Under the pieces are notes generated by a model. It ran no database searches and was not told the origin of the DNA. It saw only the letters and a program-made list of their open reading frames with translations. 64,000 nt of DNA, from assembly GCF_003626635.1 (NCBI RefSeq), contig NZ_RAZT01000001.1, forward strand, positions 558,001 to 622,000, read 5' to 3'. A program made the position numbers and the translations under genes. Source of the DNA: Micromonospora musae. GTDB taxonomy: Bacteria; Actinomycetota; Actinomycetes; Mycobacteriales; Micromonosporaceae. This document shows, piece after piece, positions 43,808 through 52,827 of this stretch (positions within the stretch are counted from its first letter, which is position 1; each line of letters opens with the position of its first letter).

Positions 43808-45282
43808 GCGTGGACGAACTGCGTACCGGGCTGGCACGGATCGCGGAATCGGTGGTGCCGGACGAAAATCCGTACGGCCGGTTGCTGCGTCACGCCCGAC
43901 GGCGCAAGCGCCGCCGACTCGCCGGCCTGGGAGCGGCGGTGGCCGGCGTTATCGCCGCGGCGCTGCTCGGCCCGGTCACACTCGGTGCCGGATCGGGCGG
44001 CCAAGACCCGTCAGGCGATTGGGTGGCCACCGGCTATCCGATCACCTCGGACTGGGAGTGGCGGCTGATCAACTCACCGACGCGAGGGAGCCTGGCCGCA
44101 GACGGGGATCTCATCGAGGAGTTGACCAGGCTGTTCGACCGGAACCGCGCCGAGCTTCGGGTGTCCGAGTCACTGCCGCAGGTCAAGGTGCTCTACGCCG
44201 ACGAGTCGGCCGGGTTCCGGCAGATACTGGTCGTCTATCACTCGGACACGGCCGCTGCTCTGGTCGACCAGAAGGTTCCGGCGGGCACCCCGCCTCAGCA
44301 GGCCCTGCGCAACCACACCGGCTTCGTCAACGGGCGGGTGAGCCCGTTCAGCGTGATCGATGCCGCGTACCTGCAGGGGCCGGAGGCACAGGCATTCCTG
44401 GGTCTCGCTCCGGCCGGCTGCATCGTCTCGGTGGCGGACGGAGCCGTCGTGGGCGCGGACGGAGCCGTACGCCGGCGGTGGGAACCGTCGCCGACGGGTG
44501 ACTACGTCGTCCTGGATGCGTCGCGGGTTCGCGGGTGGTGGCGGGTCGAGTGTGAGGGGCAGGTCCGGGTGGAAGAGCCGGTGGGCGACCGCAGCGACGT
44601 CATCCGTGGCGAAGGTGGCCGGTACCAGCCGACCGAGCTGGCCGACGCCCTGCCTGCCGGAACTACCTCCAGAAGAATGGACGCGTGGCGGGCCGAGCGG
44701 TTTGGCGGCGTCTCCTACCGGACGCTGATGGACATGACCGGCCTGCCGTCCACCCCTGACCCCGTGGTCCGCTGGTCCGGACGCTTGGACGGCGAAGGCC
44801 ATCCGGAGGCCGCCGTCGTCGGCCCGGCCTCGGGCACCGGCCCTCTCGTGCTGCACGTGGGAGCCCAGGGAAGCCTGCTGGCACTCGCCGGGCCCGGCAA
44901 CATCGCTTCGGAGGACGCTGCGGGAGAAGACCTCTCCAGCGCCAAGGTCTCACTGGTCGCAACGGCGGTCGCAACCTCGGCGAAGTTGGCCGCGGTCCGG
45001 GTGCCGGCTGCCTCCGGCGGGCACGCCGTGTTGACGAATCGGCTGCTGGTCGTCCCACCACCCGGGGCGGCCCGCGTCGATGCCGTCGCCGCCGAAGCTC
45101 CTGGCGGGGTGCGGGCTTCGGCAGAGGTCCGAAGCGGTGCGGCCGTACTCACGCTGGATGTCGGTGCGGAAGTCACCCTACGCGCGCTGGACCGCACCGG
45201 CGCACTCCTCGCGTCGGCACCTCTCCGGGAGCTGGCCCGCGGCGAGCGCATCTTCAACGAACCACTGGTCCACGCCTGGTAG
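43804..45282 (+). CDS. Membrane-anchored protein translated with the sigma factor, candidate anti-sigma/sensor
   Basis: A 492-residue protein. The first 38 residues are cytoplasmic with a strongly basic HARRRKRRR segment; one membrane segment follows (about 39-62, GLGAAVAGVIAAALLGPVTL). The remaining 430 residues are predicted outside: beta-rich, with ELRVSESLPQVKVLYADESA, FLGLAPAGCIVSVADGAVVG and WRVECEGQVRV. One membrane segment, short cytoplasmic head and coupling to a sigma factor suggest an anti-sigma factor, but I see no zinc-type or other known anti-sigma motif, and the extracellular part is much larger than usual. A convergent CDF gene follows. Confidence 0.65.
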   Translation: MSVDELRTGLARIAESVVPDENPYGRLLRHARRRKRRRLAGLGAAVAGVIAAALLGPVTLGAGSGGQDPSGDWVATGYPITSDWEWRLINSPTRGSLAADGDLIEELTRLFDRNRAELRVSESLPQVKVLYADESAGFRQILVVYHSDTAAALVDQKVPAGTPPQQALRNHTGFVNGRVSPFSVIDAAYLQGPEAQAFLGLAPAGCIVSVADGAVVGADGAVRRRWEPSPTGDYVVLDASRVRGWWRVECEGQVRVEEPVGDRSDVIRGEGGRYQPTELADALPAGTTSRRMDAWRAERFGGVSYRTLMDMTGLPSTPDPVVRWSGRLDGEGHPEAAVVGPASGTGPLVLHVGAQGSLLALAGPGNIASEDAAGEDLSSAKVSLVATAVATSAKLAAVRVPAASGGHAVLTNRLLVVPPPGAARVDAVAAEAPGGVRASAEVRSGAAVLTLDVGAEVTLRALDRTGALLASAPLRELARGERIFNEPLVHAW

Positions 45283-45284
45283 CG

Positions 45285-45328
45285 ACCTGCCGGCCCGGCC
45301 CCGCCTCTCGGTAGCCGGGCTGGCAGGT
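45285..45328. terminator. Bidirectional terminator hairpin
   Basis: 15-bp arms with one mismatch (45285-45299 and 45314-45328, 14-nt loop) between convergent genes ending at 45282 and 45368. Confidence 0.7.
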
Positions 45329-45367
45329 GTCCGCAGGCGACGCCGCCGCGACCCACGTCCCGTCCGG

Positions 45368-46324
45368 TCAGGTCGGCGAGGTGGGGCGTACCTCGGATCC
45401 GCCGCCTCCGGTCGGGTCGAGGAAGACGTAGCGGATCGTCGGGAAGAGCTCAAGGAGGCGCCGCTCGGCCTCGTCGGCGGCGACCTCGACGTCGGTGCTG
45501 CTCGCCGTCGAGACGAAGTCGACCTTCGCGGCGACGAGAATGCTCTCCGGGCCGAGGTGGAGGGTGAGCAGCTCGTGCACGCGCTCCACGGCGGGCACGG
45601 CGAGCAGCTCGTGCCGGATCCTGGCCCGTCCACGCGCCGGCACCGAGCGGCCGATCAGCAGGGTGATGTTGCTGTAGCCCAGGATCCCGGCGACGCAGAT
45701 GAGCAGCACGCCGATGGCTATCGACGCGAGGCCGTCCCAGAGCGGATCACCGGTCAGGTGGGTGAGGCCCACTCCGGCGGCCGCCAGCGCGAGGCCGACC
45801 AGGGCTGCGGAGTCCTCGAAGAAGACGGCCCTGGTCGGGGTGTCGGAGCCCTGCCGCACCAGCAGGAGCGGGTGGACGACGAAGCGCCGGGCCCGGGCCC
45901 GGATCTGGCGGACCGACCGGGCCAGCGAGATGGACTCGAGCACGGCGGCGACGGCGAGCACGAGGTACGCGAGGAGCTGTTGCTGTTGCCGGTCGGGGGA
46001 CCGGATCGCCTCGACGCCCTCGTCGATCGAGAGGCCGCCGCCGATCAGGAAGGTGGCGACGGCGGCGAGCAGCGCCCAGACGTACGTCTCCCGGCTGTGC
46101 CCGAACGGCCGCTCCTCGGTGGGTGGCCGGGCGCCGCGGCGTAGGCCGACGAAGAGCAGCACCTCGGTGGCGGTGTCGGCCAGCGAGTGCATGGCCTCGG
46201 CCAGCATCGCCGCCGAACCGGAGACGAACCCCACGATGCCCTTCGCCACCGCCACACCGAGGTTGACCAGGCCGGCCAGCACGACGGTGCGGAGATTCCC
46301 TCCGGATTCTGGCGATTCGGGCAT
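45368..46324 (-). CDS. Cation diffusion facilitator (CDF) family metal transporter
   Basis: A 318-residue membrane exporter for divalent metals such as zinc. Six membrane segments cover about 12-210. SAAMLAEAMHSLADTATEVL has the metal-site HSxxD in helix 2, and FFEDSAALVGLALAAAG the helix-5 counterpart, where the first ligand is Glu-Asp instead of the common His-Asp. RPFGHSRETYVWALL is the conserved loop motif. The C-terminal cytoplasmic domain (about 225-310) has VERVHELLTLHLGPESILVA, the ferredoxin-like dimer domain. It is transcribed alone. Metal specificity cannot be read. Confidence 0.9.
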   Translation of the reverse strand: MPESPESGGNLRTVVLAGLVNLGVAVAKGIVGFVSGSAAMLAEAMHSLADTATEVLLFVGLRRGARPPTEERPFGHSRETYVWALLAAVATFLIGGGLSIDEGVEAIRSPDRQQQQLLAYLVLAVAAVLESISLARSVRQIRARARRFVVHPLLLVRQGSDTPTRAVFFEDSAALVGLALAAAGVGLTHLTGDPLWDGLASIAIGVLLICVAGILGYSNITLLIGRSVPARGRARIRHELLAVPAVERVHELLTLHLGPESILVAAKVDFVSTASSTDVEVAADEAERRLLELFPTIRYVFLDPTGGGGSEVRPTSPT

Positions 46325-46384
46325 GCCCGCAGCTTATTGCCCGACGAGTGGCCGGATCGGACAGTCGGTCAGACCCGGGGACGG

Positions 46385-46420
46385 CGTGGCGGCCGGGCGC
46401 GTGCGCGCCCGGCCGCCACG
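46385..46420 (-). terminator. Terminator hairpin of the M14 peptidase gene
   Basis: Perfect 16-bp arms (46385-46400 and 46405-46420) around GTGC, 10 bp past the stop at 46431. Confidence 0.78.
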
Positions 46421-46430
46421 GGCTGTCAGG

Positions 46431-49019
46431 TCAGCTCTGACCTCCCAGGTACATCGCGTTGAAGAGCAGGCGGTAGGTGCCGTGCGACTGCGCCCGGTGC
46501 TGCGGCTTGAAGCCGATCATCACCACCTGGCCGTCGCCCACCTTGGCCGTCACGACGGCGGCCTTCCCGCCGATGACGTCCTCACCGAGGAGGAAACCGC
46601 TCTTGAGCAGGTTCGACTCCGGCCAGGTGGCCGCCACCGAGACGCCCTTCGCGCCCTCCTCGACCTCGAACGCGGGGCCGTCCGCGACGAACGCCGCCGT
46701 GTTCGAACCGAATCCGGAGCCGACCGGGTCGCTGCCGTCGACGTTCAGGTTCAGCACCGAACCGGGGATGTTGTACTGGGTCTCCTCCACCCCCTGCGTG
46801 ACGTCCCTGACCGGCACGTCGAACGCCTCGATCGGCAGCTGGGCGGCCCGGTTCAAGGTCACCACGGTGCCGCCGGCCTCGACGAACGCCTTCAGGTTGG
46901 CCACGCCGGCGTCGGTCATCCCGCCGGTGTACTCCGCGGGCAGGGAGCCCGCGGCCCGGCCGTTGCGCATCGAGTTGTACGTGGCGTCGGGCAGCACGAT
47001 GGTGTCGAACTTCGCCCGCAGGTCACCGGCGCGGACCGTCGCGTTCGTCAACTTCTCGTACCCGAACCCGAACTGCTCCAGGATGAGCCGGGTCCAACCC
47101 TCGTCGTAGTTGTTGTACCCGTCGTACAGGCCGACCCGCGGCGCGGCGATCTTGGTCACCTTCTTCGGCTTCGCGTCCACCGCCGCGATGCTCAGGCCCA
47201 ACCTGGTGGCCAGCTCGGTCACCCGCGTGTCGGTGCCCGCCCCGGGCGTGACCAGGAAGGTCCCGGCCGGCAGCTTGCCGGTTCGGGTCTTCACCTCGCC
47301 GTCGCTACGGGAGACCTTGTCCCCGGCGGCGAGCAGCGCGTTCACCGCGGTCGCGCTGTCGTTGACCCGGGGGTCGAGGGCGTACGCGTGCTTCGGCGCG
47401 CCGGCGACCACACCCGCCGGCACGGTCGGCCAGTCGACGTCGACGGTGCTGGCGCGCACCTTCTCGTCGAGCTTGTCGACGGTCACGCCCATCTGGAACG
47501 ACAGGGTGTAGCCGGTGATGTCGTACGGCGGCTCCAGCGGGCCTCCGGGGTAGAGCCGCCGGTCCGGGTACTTCTGCGCGTTGAGCAGGTCGAGGACCGC
47601 CGCCCGGTAGGGCTGGGCCTCACGCACCAGGTAGCTGCCGGCCGGGTAGGTGCGCTCCCCCACGACGAACGAGTCCGTGGCGCGTTCGACCCGGACGTTG
47701 TTCCACCGCAGCTTGTCCACCAGCTTCGTGGCGGTCGGGAAGTCGGCCTGGTCGGCGGGGATCACGTAGGTGGTCTTGGCGCCGTTCTTGGCACCGTCCC
47801 GGGCCATCTTCGCCACGCCGGCGAGCAGGGCCTCCCGGTCGTCGCTGGCGACCCGCAGCATCGCCCACGACGCCGTCTTGATGTATTCGCAGCTCTGCGA
47901 CAGGTGCCACTCCCCACCCTTCCAGGGGCTGGGGTAGAAGACCGACGGTTCGCTGGTCGAGGTGCCGTCGGCGAACGTCTTCGGGAAGCTCGCCGGGTCG
48001 TAGTAGCGCGGCGTCGCCGAGGCGTGCGCCGTCTCGGTCAGGATGCCGATCTGGTTGTGGTAGTACGGCGCGGTGCGGGCGCCGCCGTTCCACCAGATGT
48101 CGTAGGACTGGCGGGCCAGCGCGCCGCCCTTGTCCTCGCGCTCCAGCCGCTGGCCCATCGCGTCACCGACGAGGTTGACGCCCCGGACCACCTGGGGGTG
48201 GATGTTCGGGTTCAGCGGGTCCTCGTAGGGCGGGATGCTGATCCGGGCGGGGAAGACCGCCGTCTGGTGCACGTTGTGCATGACCTGCGGGATCCACTCG
48301 TGGAAGAGCTGGCGACCGACGTTCTGGGTCTCCTGCAGGTTGAACATGTACCAGTCACGGTTGTTGTCGTGGCCGGCGTACTTCTGGTACAGCTCCGGAT
48401 AGCCGGCGTCCTGGTACGGGCCGCCGAGGTTCTTGCGGTACCACTCGGCGACCTTCGTCCCGCCGTCCGGGTTGACGTTCGGCACCAGCAGGGTGACGAC
48501 GTTGTCCCGGATCGCCTGGGCCTCGGGGGTCTCGCTGGTGACCAGGTCGTACGCGAACTGCGGCGCGGTCTGGTGTCCCGCCACCTCGGTGGAGTGGATG
48601 CCGAAGTCGACCCAGGCGACGGCCTTGCCGGTCTTCGCCAGGTCACGCGCGTCCTTCTCGGAGAGCTTGTCGCCCTGGGAGAGCCGTACGGAGGTCTCCC
48701 GGTAACGCTCGAGGTTCTCGTCCTTGAGGTTCTTCTCGGAGGAGACGATGGCCATCAACTGCGGCCGACCCTCGCTGGTCTTGCCGATCTCGACCAGCTT
48801 CATCCGGTCGCTGGCCTTGTCGAGCTTCCGGTAGTAGTCGGCGATCTGCTCGTAGGTGGCGAGCTTGAAGTCGGCGCAGGGCACCCAGCCGAGCACTGCT
48901 TCCGGTTTCGGTACCCGTTTGTCGGCGGTGGCCACGGATCCGGACGTCAGCACCGGCGCACCGATCATCGCCAGTACGCACGCGACCGGAACCGCGGTAC
49001 GAGACAGTCTTCGTTTCAC
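46431..49019 (-). CDS. Secreted M14 zinc carboxypeptidase with GATase-like C-terminal domain
   Basis: An 862-residue exported metallocarboxypeptidase. The GTG at 49019 is preferred over an upstream GTG at 49034 because AAGGGA lies seven bases before it and the upstream codon has none. The signal peptide covers about 1-32. The M14 domain (about 55-400) has DFGIHSTEVAGHQTA with His142 and Glu145, the Arg-containing NVNPDGGTKVAEW, HDNNRDWYMFN, MHNVHQT with the third ligand, and the catalytic Glu in ILTETAHA. The C-terminal half (about 410-862) contains VGLYDGYNNYDEGWTRLILE, DTIVLPDATYNSM and LKAFVEAGGTVVTLN, which look like a class I GATase-type fold. Removal of C-terminal residues from extracellular peptides is the likely role. 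Confidence 0.88.
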   Translation of the reverse strand: MKRRLSRTAVPVACVLAMIGAPVLTSGSVATADKRVPKPEAVLGWVPCADFKLATYEQIADYYRKLDKASDRMKLVEIGKTSEGRPQLMAIVSSEKNLKDENLERYRETSVRLSQGDKLSEKDARDLAKTGKAVAWVDFGIHSTEVAGHQTAPQFAYDLVTSETPEAQAIRDNVVTLLVPNVNPDGGTKVAEWYRKNLGGPYQDAGYPELYQKYAGHDNNRDWYMFNLQETQNVGRQLFHEWIPQVMHNVHQTAVFPARISIPPYEDPLNPNIHPQVVRGVNLVGDAMGQRLEREDKGGALARQSYDIWWNGGARTAPYYHNQIGILTETAHASATPRYYDPASFPKTFADGTSTSEPSVFYPSPWKGGEWHLSQSCEYIKTASWAMLRVASDDREALLAGVAKMARDGAKNGAKTTYVIPADQADFPTATKLVDKLRWNNVRVERATDSFVVGERTYPAGSYLVREAQPYRAAVLDLLNAQKYPDRRLYPGGPLEPPYDITGYTLSFQMGVTVDKLDEKVRASTVDVDWPTVPAGVVAGAPKHAYALDPRVNDSATAVNALLAAGDKVSRSDGEVKTRTGKLPAGTFLVTPGAGTDTRVTELATRLGLSIAAVDAKPKKVTKIAAPRVGLYDGYNNYDEGWTRLILEQFGFGYEKLTNATVRAGDLRAKFDTIVLPDATYNSMRNGRAAGSLPAEYTGGMTDAGVANLKAFVEAGGTVVTLNRAAQLPIEAFDVPVRDVTQGVEETQYNIPGSVLNLNVDGSDPVGSGFGSNTAAFVADGPAFEVEEGAKGVSVAATWPESNLLKSGFLLGEDVIGGKAAVVTAKVGDGQVVMIGFKPQHRAQSHGTYRLLFNAMYLGGQS

Positions 49020-49249
49020 CAGACATCCCTTCACGTTGAACGACGAAAAAGGGACCGAGAGGGCGGCCGCGCCACATCGGACTCGATCGATTCAACAAGC
49101 TTCGATCGATTTGAGGAACGGCCGGGCCCGCACTAGAGCAAATCTTGAGCCTCGCCGGAGCGGCACCCGGGCCGCCCGGGCGGCGATATCCGGTGGAGTG
49201 TGCGGATTCCGCGCCGACGATTCGACGGGAACGGTCGATCAGGGAGGAA

Positions 49250-49840
49250 CTATTCCCAGGGGAGCTTGCGCAGGGCGAGTTCGGCCAGGCGTCGCAGCTC
49301 GGTGCGGCCGGCGCCGGAGGCGGCCTGGACCGCGAAGCCCTGGGAGAGGGCGATGACGTAGGCCGCGGCGTCACGTGGCTCGACGGCCGGCGGGAGGTCG
49401 CCGGCGGCCCGGGCGCGGGCGAAGCGTTCGGTGAGCAGCTCTTCGGCGCTGCGCCGGCGGGCGGTGAGGTCGGCCTTGGCCTCGGCGGCGGTGTCGCCGG
49501 CCACCAGCGCGCCCTGGACCAGCAGGCAGCCGGGTGGGGTGTCGGTTCCGGTGGTGGCGTCGGCGGCCCCGAGCAGCCAGCGTCGCGCGACCTCCCGGGC
49601 CGTGTCGGCCTCGATCGCCTCGGCGCCGTAGCCGAAGACGGTGCTGCTGTAGTGGTCGACGACCTGCTTGAACAGGCCTGCCTTGGAGCCGAAGGCGGCG
49701 TAGATGCTGCCGGGCTTGAGGTTGGTGGCGGTCGACAGATCGGCCATGGTGGCGCCCTCGTAGCCCTTGGTCCAGAAGACGTGCAGCGCCGACTCCAGAA
49801 CGCGCCCGGTGTCGAACTCGCGTGGCCTGCCCATCGCCAT
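49250..49840 (-). CDS. TetR/AcrR family transcriptional regulator
   Basis: A 196-residue repressor. The ATG at 49840 has GGAGG five bases upstream, so it is preferred over a start at 49870. MGRPREFDTGRVLESALHVF, WTKGYEGATMADLSTATNLK and PGSIYAAFGSKAGLFKQVVD form the DNA-binding domain. The C-terminal domain contains PPGCLLVQGALVAGD, typical of the TetR_C group near short-chain dehydrogenases. It is divergent from an SDR gene, and the palindrome at 49910-49925 is its likely operator. Confidence 0.92.
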   Translation of the reverse strand: MAMGRPREFDTGRVLESALHVFWTKGYEGATMADLSTATNLKPGSIYAAFGSKAGLFKQVVDHYSSTVFGYGAEAIEADTAREVARRWLLGAADATTGTDTPPGCLLVQGALVAGDTAAEAKADLTARRRSAEELLTERFARARAAGDLPPAVEPRDAAAYVIALSQGFAVQAASGAGRTELRRLAELALRKLPWE

Positions 49841-49909
49841 GGTGACCTCCCACACTTTTTGGTCGCTCATTCAAGATATCACTTGGCCGTCCCGACCTCG
49901 CATGACATC

Positions 49910-49925
49910 TTGAATGGGCATTCAA
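49910..49925. promoter_or_regulatory. TetR-type operator between TetR and SDR genes
   Basis: TTGAATG-GG-CATTCAA is a perfect 7-bp palindrome. A half-site CATTCAAG lies at 49868-49875, and CATTCAAGAT (49868-49877) is the inverse of ATCTTGAATG (49907-49916). They fill the divergent promoter region and suggest repression of both genes. Confidence 0.65.
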
Positions 49926-49942
49926 CAAAGATGGAGGCAAGT

Positions 49943-50689
49943 ATGACGACGAAGACTCTGGCCGGGAAGGTCGCGATCGTCACCGGCGGCTCCCGCGGCA
50001 TCGGTGCGGGCATCGCCCAGCGGCTCGCGGCGGCGGGCGCGACGGTCGCGATCACCTACAACTCCTCCGCCGAGCGGGCCGAGACGGTGACGAAGTCGAT
50101 CGGCGAGGCCGGCGGCACGGCGGTGGCGTTGCGGGTCGACGCCGCCGACCGGGAGGCCGTGCGTGCCGGCGTCGCGGAGGTGGTGGAACGCTTCGGTCGG
50201 CTGGACATCCTCGTCAACAACGCCGGCGTCACCGTCGTCGGCCCCGTCGAATCGATCAGCGAAGCCGACTACGACCGCAACCTCGCCGTCAACCTCACGG
50301 CCGTCTTCATGGCGAGTCAGGAGGCGCTGCGGCACCTCGGCGACGGCGGGCGCATCATCACGATCGGCAGCATCAACGCCGACCGGATCCACTTCGGCGG
50401 CGGCAGTGTCTACGCCCTGACCAAGGCCGGTGTGGCCGGTCTGACGCGGGCGCTCGCCCGGGAGGTCAGTGGCCGGGGCATCACCGTGAACACGGTGCAG
50501 CCGGGCCCGGTCGACACCGACATGAACCCGGCCGACAGCCCGTTCGCCGAGATCACCCGACCGCACATCGCGGTCGGCCGTTACGGCACCGCGGGCGAGG
50601 TGGGCAGCCTCGTCACCTACCTCGCCGGTCCGGACGCCGCCTACATCAGCGGGGCCACGATCAACGTCGACGGCGGCTTCGCCGCCTGA
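49943..50689 (+). CDS. Short-chain dehydrogenase/reductase (SDR)
   Basis: A 248-residue classical SDR, close to the family length of 250. The ATG at 49943 has GGAGG five bases upstream. KVAIVTGGSRGIGAGIAQRL (TGxxxGIG) binds NAD(P); LDILVNNAGVTVVGP is the NNAG motif; the catalytic Ser is in IITIGSINADRI and the pair YALTKAG gives Tyr and Lys. The C-terminus ISGATINVDGGFAA is standard. The Arg in GGSRGI favours NADPH. It is divergent from TetR and probably induced by that regulator's ligand. Substrate unknown; 3-oxoacyl-ACP-reductase-like members are similar. Confidence 0.93.
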   Translation: MTTKTLAGKVAIVTGGSRGIGAGIAQRLAAAGATVAITYNSSAERAETVTKSIGEAGGTAVALRVDAADREAVRAGVAEVVERFGRLDILVNNAGVTVVGPVESISEADYDRNLAVNLTAVFMASQEALRHLGDGGRIITIGSINADRIHFGGGSVYALTKAGVAGLTRALAREVSGRGITVNTVQPGPVDTDMNPADSPFAEITRPHIAVGRYGTAGEVGSLVTYLAGPDAAYISGATINVDGGFAA

Positions 50690-50723
50690 GGAGAGCCGGC
50701 CGCCGCGAGCACCGACGGTGCGG

Positions 50724-50754
50724 GTGCAGGGCGGGAACGCCTCCCGCCCTGCAC
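50724..50754. terminator. Bidirectional terminator hairpin
   Basis: Perfect 13-bp arms (GTGCAGGGCGGGA at 50724-50736, complement at 50742-50754, loop ACGCC) between convergent genes ending at 50689 and 50760. Confidence 0.78.
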
Positions 50755-50759
50755 GCGCG

Positions 50760-52376
50760 TCACTGGGTCAGTTCGGCGACCTGTTCGGCCGTCAACCGGG
50801 GAGCGTCGGCAGCTCGCGTGCGCAGCGCCGCGGGAGACGGGTCGGCGGGGCGGCGCAGGTGCCAGTCCGTCGTGGCCTGGTAGGCGGCGACCACCGACAG
50901 GAGCCGGTCCTCGCCGTACGGGAGGCCACCGAGGATGGTGCCCATCGGCACTCCCGCGGCGGTGAACCCGATGGGGAAGGCGATCTCCGGCAGACCCAGG
51001 ATGTCGAAGGGCACCGGGTCGGTCTGCACGACGACGTCACACCCGTCGAAGAGCTCGTGCAGGACCCGTTCCATCAACAGCAGCCTGGCCCGTTGCCCGG
51101 TGATGAACTCGTTGCCGCCCATCAACGCGCCCTGCAACCAGCTGGTCACCGACACACCGAAACCGCGCAGGTCGCTGCGCAGGTACGGCATGAACGGCTC
51201 GCTGCGCTCGGGCAGGCGCACGTTGTTGAAGGTGCCTCCGGTCAGCTGGCTCCACCCCTCGGGCAGAGCCACGTCGACCAGCGTGACACCGGGGATCGCG
51301 GCGAGCTGCGTCAGGTACACCTGCCGGGCCAGCGCGGTGGCCGAGGTGCCGTCCGCGAATCCGGGCAGCACGCCGACGCGGGTGTCCCAGCGCAGCCTGA
51401 CCCGGTTACGCCGGTACACGGGAGTGGCCGCGTCGATCAGATCGGGCACCTCGGGCAGGCCCTGGCTGCGCGGGTCCGCCGGATCCTCGCCCGCCATCGC
51501 GGTCAGCATGATGGCGGCGTCCTTGGCGTCGCGGGCCAGCGGACCGGGATGGTCGCGGGTGTACGTGAGCGGAATGATGCCGGCCGCCGAGACCCGACCC
51601 ATGGTCGGCTTCAGGCCGGTCAGGTTCTGCGCGTTCGACGGGGAGGTGATCGAGCCACCGGTCTGCGTGCCGATACCCGAGGTGGCCATCCGGCCGGCCA
51701 CCGCCGTGGCGGTGCCGGTGGACGACCCGCCGGGGTCGACGTTGCGGTTGGCGGGCGCCCAGGCGTTCACCGTGGTGACCACGCCGGCCGGGGTGGTGGC
51801 CCGGGTGGTGGCCAGCGGCCCCATCTGGGTCTTGCCCAGCAGGATCGCGCCGCCCGCCTTCAACCGGGCCACCGCGGTGGCGTCGTAGGGCGGCACGAAG
51901 TTCTCGAAGAGGAAGGAGTTCGCGGTGGTGCGTACCCCTTCGGTGTAGTAGTTGTCCTTGATCGCCAGGGGGATGCCGTGCAGCGCGCCTCGCCGGGGTC
52001 GCCGGGCCGCGTCCCGTGCCGCGGCGATCGCCGCGTCGGCGAGCACCACGTTGAACGCCTGGTAGACGCCGTCGTACGTGGAGATCCGTGCCAGCATGGC
52101 CTCGACCAGCCGCTGCGGCGTGAGCTTGCCGGCGCGGATGAGCCAGGCCGCTTCGGCGATGGTGAGTTCGGTCGGATCGGCGAGCGCCTCCGGCCGGGGC
52201 TTCGTGTAGGCGTTGGGCCGGTCCAGCGCGGGTTCCCGCTTGCCCGCAGGCGTGCCCGCCGTGGCGATCGCGGGGAGCGCGACGGTGGCGCCCGCGGCGG
52301 AGGCGGTCGCCAGTACGGCGGCGCGGGTCAGAAAGGCCCTACGGTCGATCGAACGGTCGAGTGGTTCGCCAGTCAT
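50760..52376 (-). CDS. Exported amidase (amidase signature family)
   Basis: A 538-residue amidase. The N-terminus has a twin-Arg signal, SIDRRAFLTRAAVLATASAA, so the folded enzyme is probably exported. The Ser-cisSer-Lys triad is present: Lys in GIPLAIKDNYYT, the cis-Ser in GTQTGGSITSPSNAQ and the Ser in DPGGSSTGTATAVA. It hydrolyses amide bonds; substrate not evident. The ATG at 52376 is preferred because it overlaps the stop of the 100-residue gene by four bases; an ATG at 52388 is possible. It forms a two-gene operon with that small gene and ends at a shared hairpin. Confidence 0.9.
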   Translation of the reverse strand: MTGEPLDRSIDRRAFLTRAAVLATASAAGATVALPAIATAGTPAGKREPALDRPNAYTKPRPEALADPTELTIAEAAWLIRAGKLTPQRLVEAMLARISTYDGVYQAFNVVLADAAIAAARDAARRPRRGALHGIPLAIKDNYYTEGVRTTANSFLFENFVPPYDATAVARLKAGGAILLGKTQMGPLATTRATTPAGVVTTVNAWAPANRNVDPGGSSTGTATAVAGRMATSGIGTQTGGSITSPSNAQNLTGLKPTMGRVSAAGIIPLTYTRDHPGPLARDAKDAAIMLTAMAGEDPADPRSQGLPEVPDLIDAATPVYRRNRVRLRWDTRVGVLPGFADGTSATALARQVYLTQLAAIPGVTLVDVALPEGWSQLTGGTFNNVRLPERSEPFMPYLRSDLRGFGVSVTSWLQGALMGGNEFITGQRARLLLMERVLHELFDGCDVVVQTDPVPFDILGLPEIAFPIGFTAAGVPMGTILGGLPYGEDRLLSVVAAYQATTDWHLRRPADPSPAALRTRAADAPRLTAEQVAELTQ

Positions 52377-52675
52377 GCCTTCCGCCATTCGGTGCTGTTC
52401 GCGGGGTAGAGGACCGGGGCGTGCTGCTGCGACAGCGCCTTGGCCACCTCGGGGTCGGTGGCGCCGGTCACGGGCAACTGGTACGCGGCGAGCGTCGCCA
52501 CGGTGCCCCGCAGGAACGAGCGCAGCGACGCGAGTACGGAGTCCTGACCCGGCGAGCCGGTCTCCGGATCCGGGGTGCTACCCGGCGGAAGCTGGTCCAG
52601 GTCGATGCCGAGCGCGGCGAGCCGGGCCCGGATCAGGGTGTTCAGCTCGGCGTCCGTCGGTGGAGTAGGGGCCAT
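52373..52675 (-). CDS. Small protein of unknown function upstream of the amidase
   Basis: A 100-residue soluble protein whose stop overlaps the amidase start (ATGA). The sequence is helical at the start (DAELNTLIRARLAALGIDLD) with a Pro-rich loop, then VLASLRSFLRGTVATLAAYQ and EVAKALSQQHAPVLYPANST. No signal peptide, Cys or known domain. The tight coupling suggests an accessory of the amidase, perhaps a chaperone for its twin-Arg export; that is inference. Confidence 0.65.
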   Translation of the reverse strand: MAPTPPTDAELNTLIRARLAALGIDLDQLPPGSTPDPETGSPGQDSVLASLRSFLRGTVATLAAYQLPVTGATDPEVAKALSQQHAPVLYPANSTEWRKA

Positions 52676-52827
52676 GCGCTCTCCTCCAAGTGCTTCACGG
52701 GTGGGGGTGGCGTTGCGCGAAATGATCTGAACCTAGGCCCGACCCGATGATCTGAAAGCGCGGAGAGCATGGAAATTGAGCAATATTTGAGTCTGTCGTT
52801 CGGCGGCCCCCTCCCCCGCAGACGGAG

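Noticed and set aside
41222..43837. An 871-codon minus-strand frame
   Set aside because: It is antisense to the secreted hydrolase and the sigma factor, both with clear domains.
45699..49136. A 1145-codon plus-strand frame
   Set aside because: It is antisense to the M14 peptidase, which has signal peptide, catalytic motifs and terminator.
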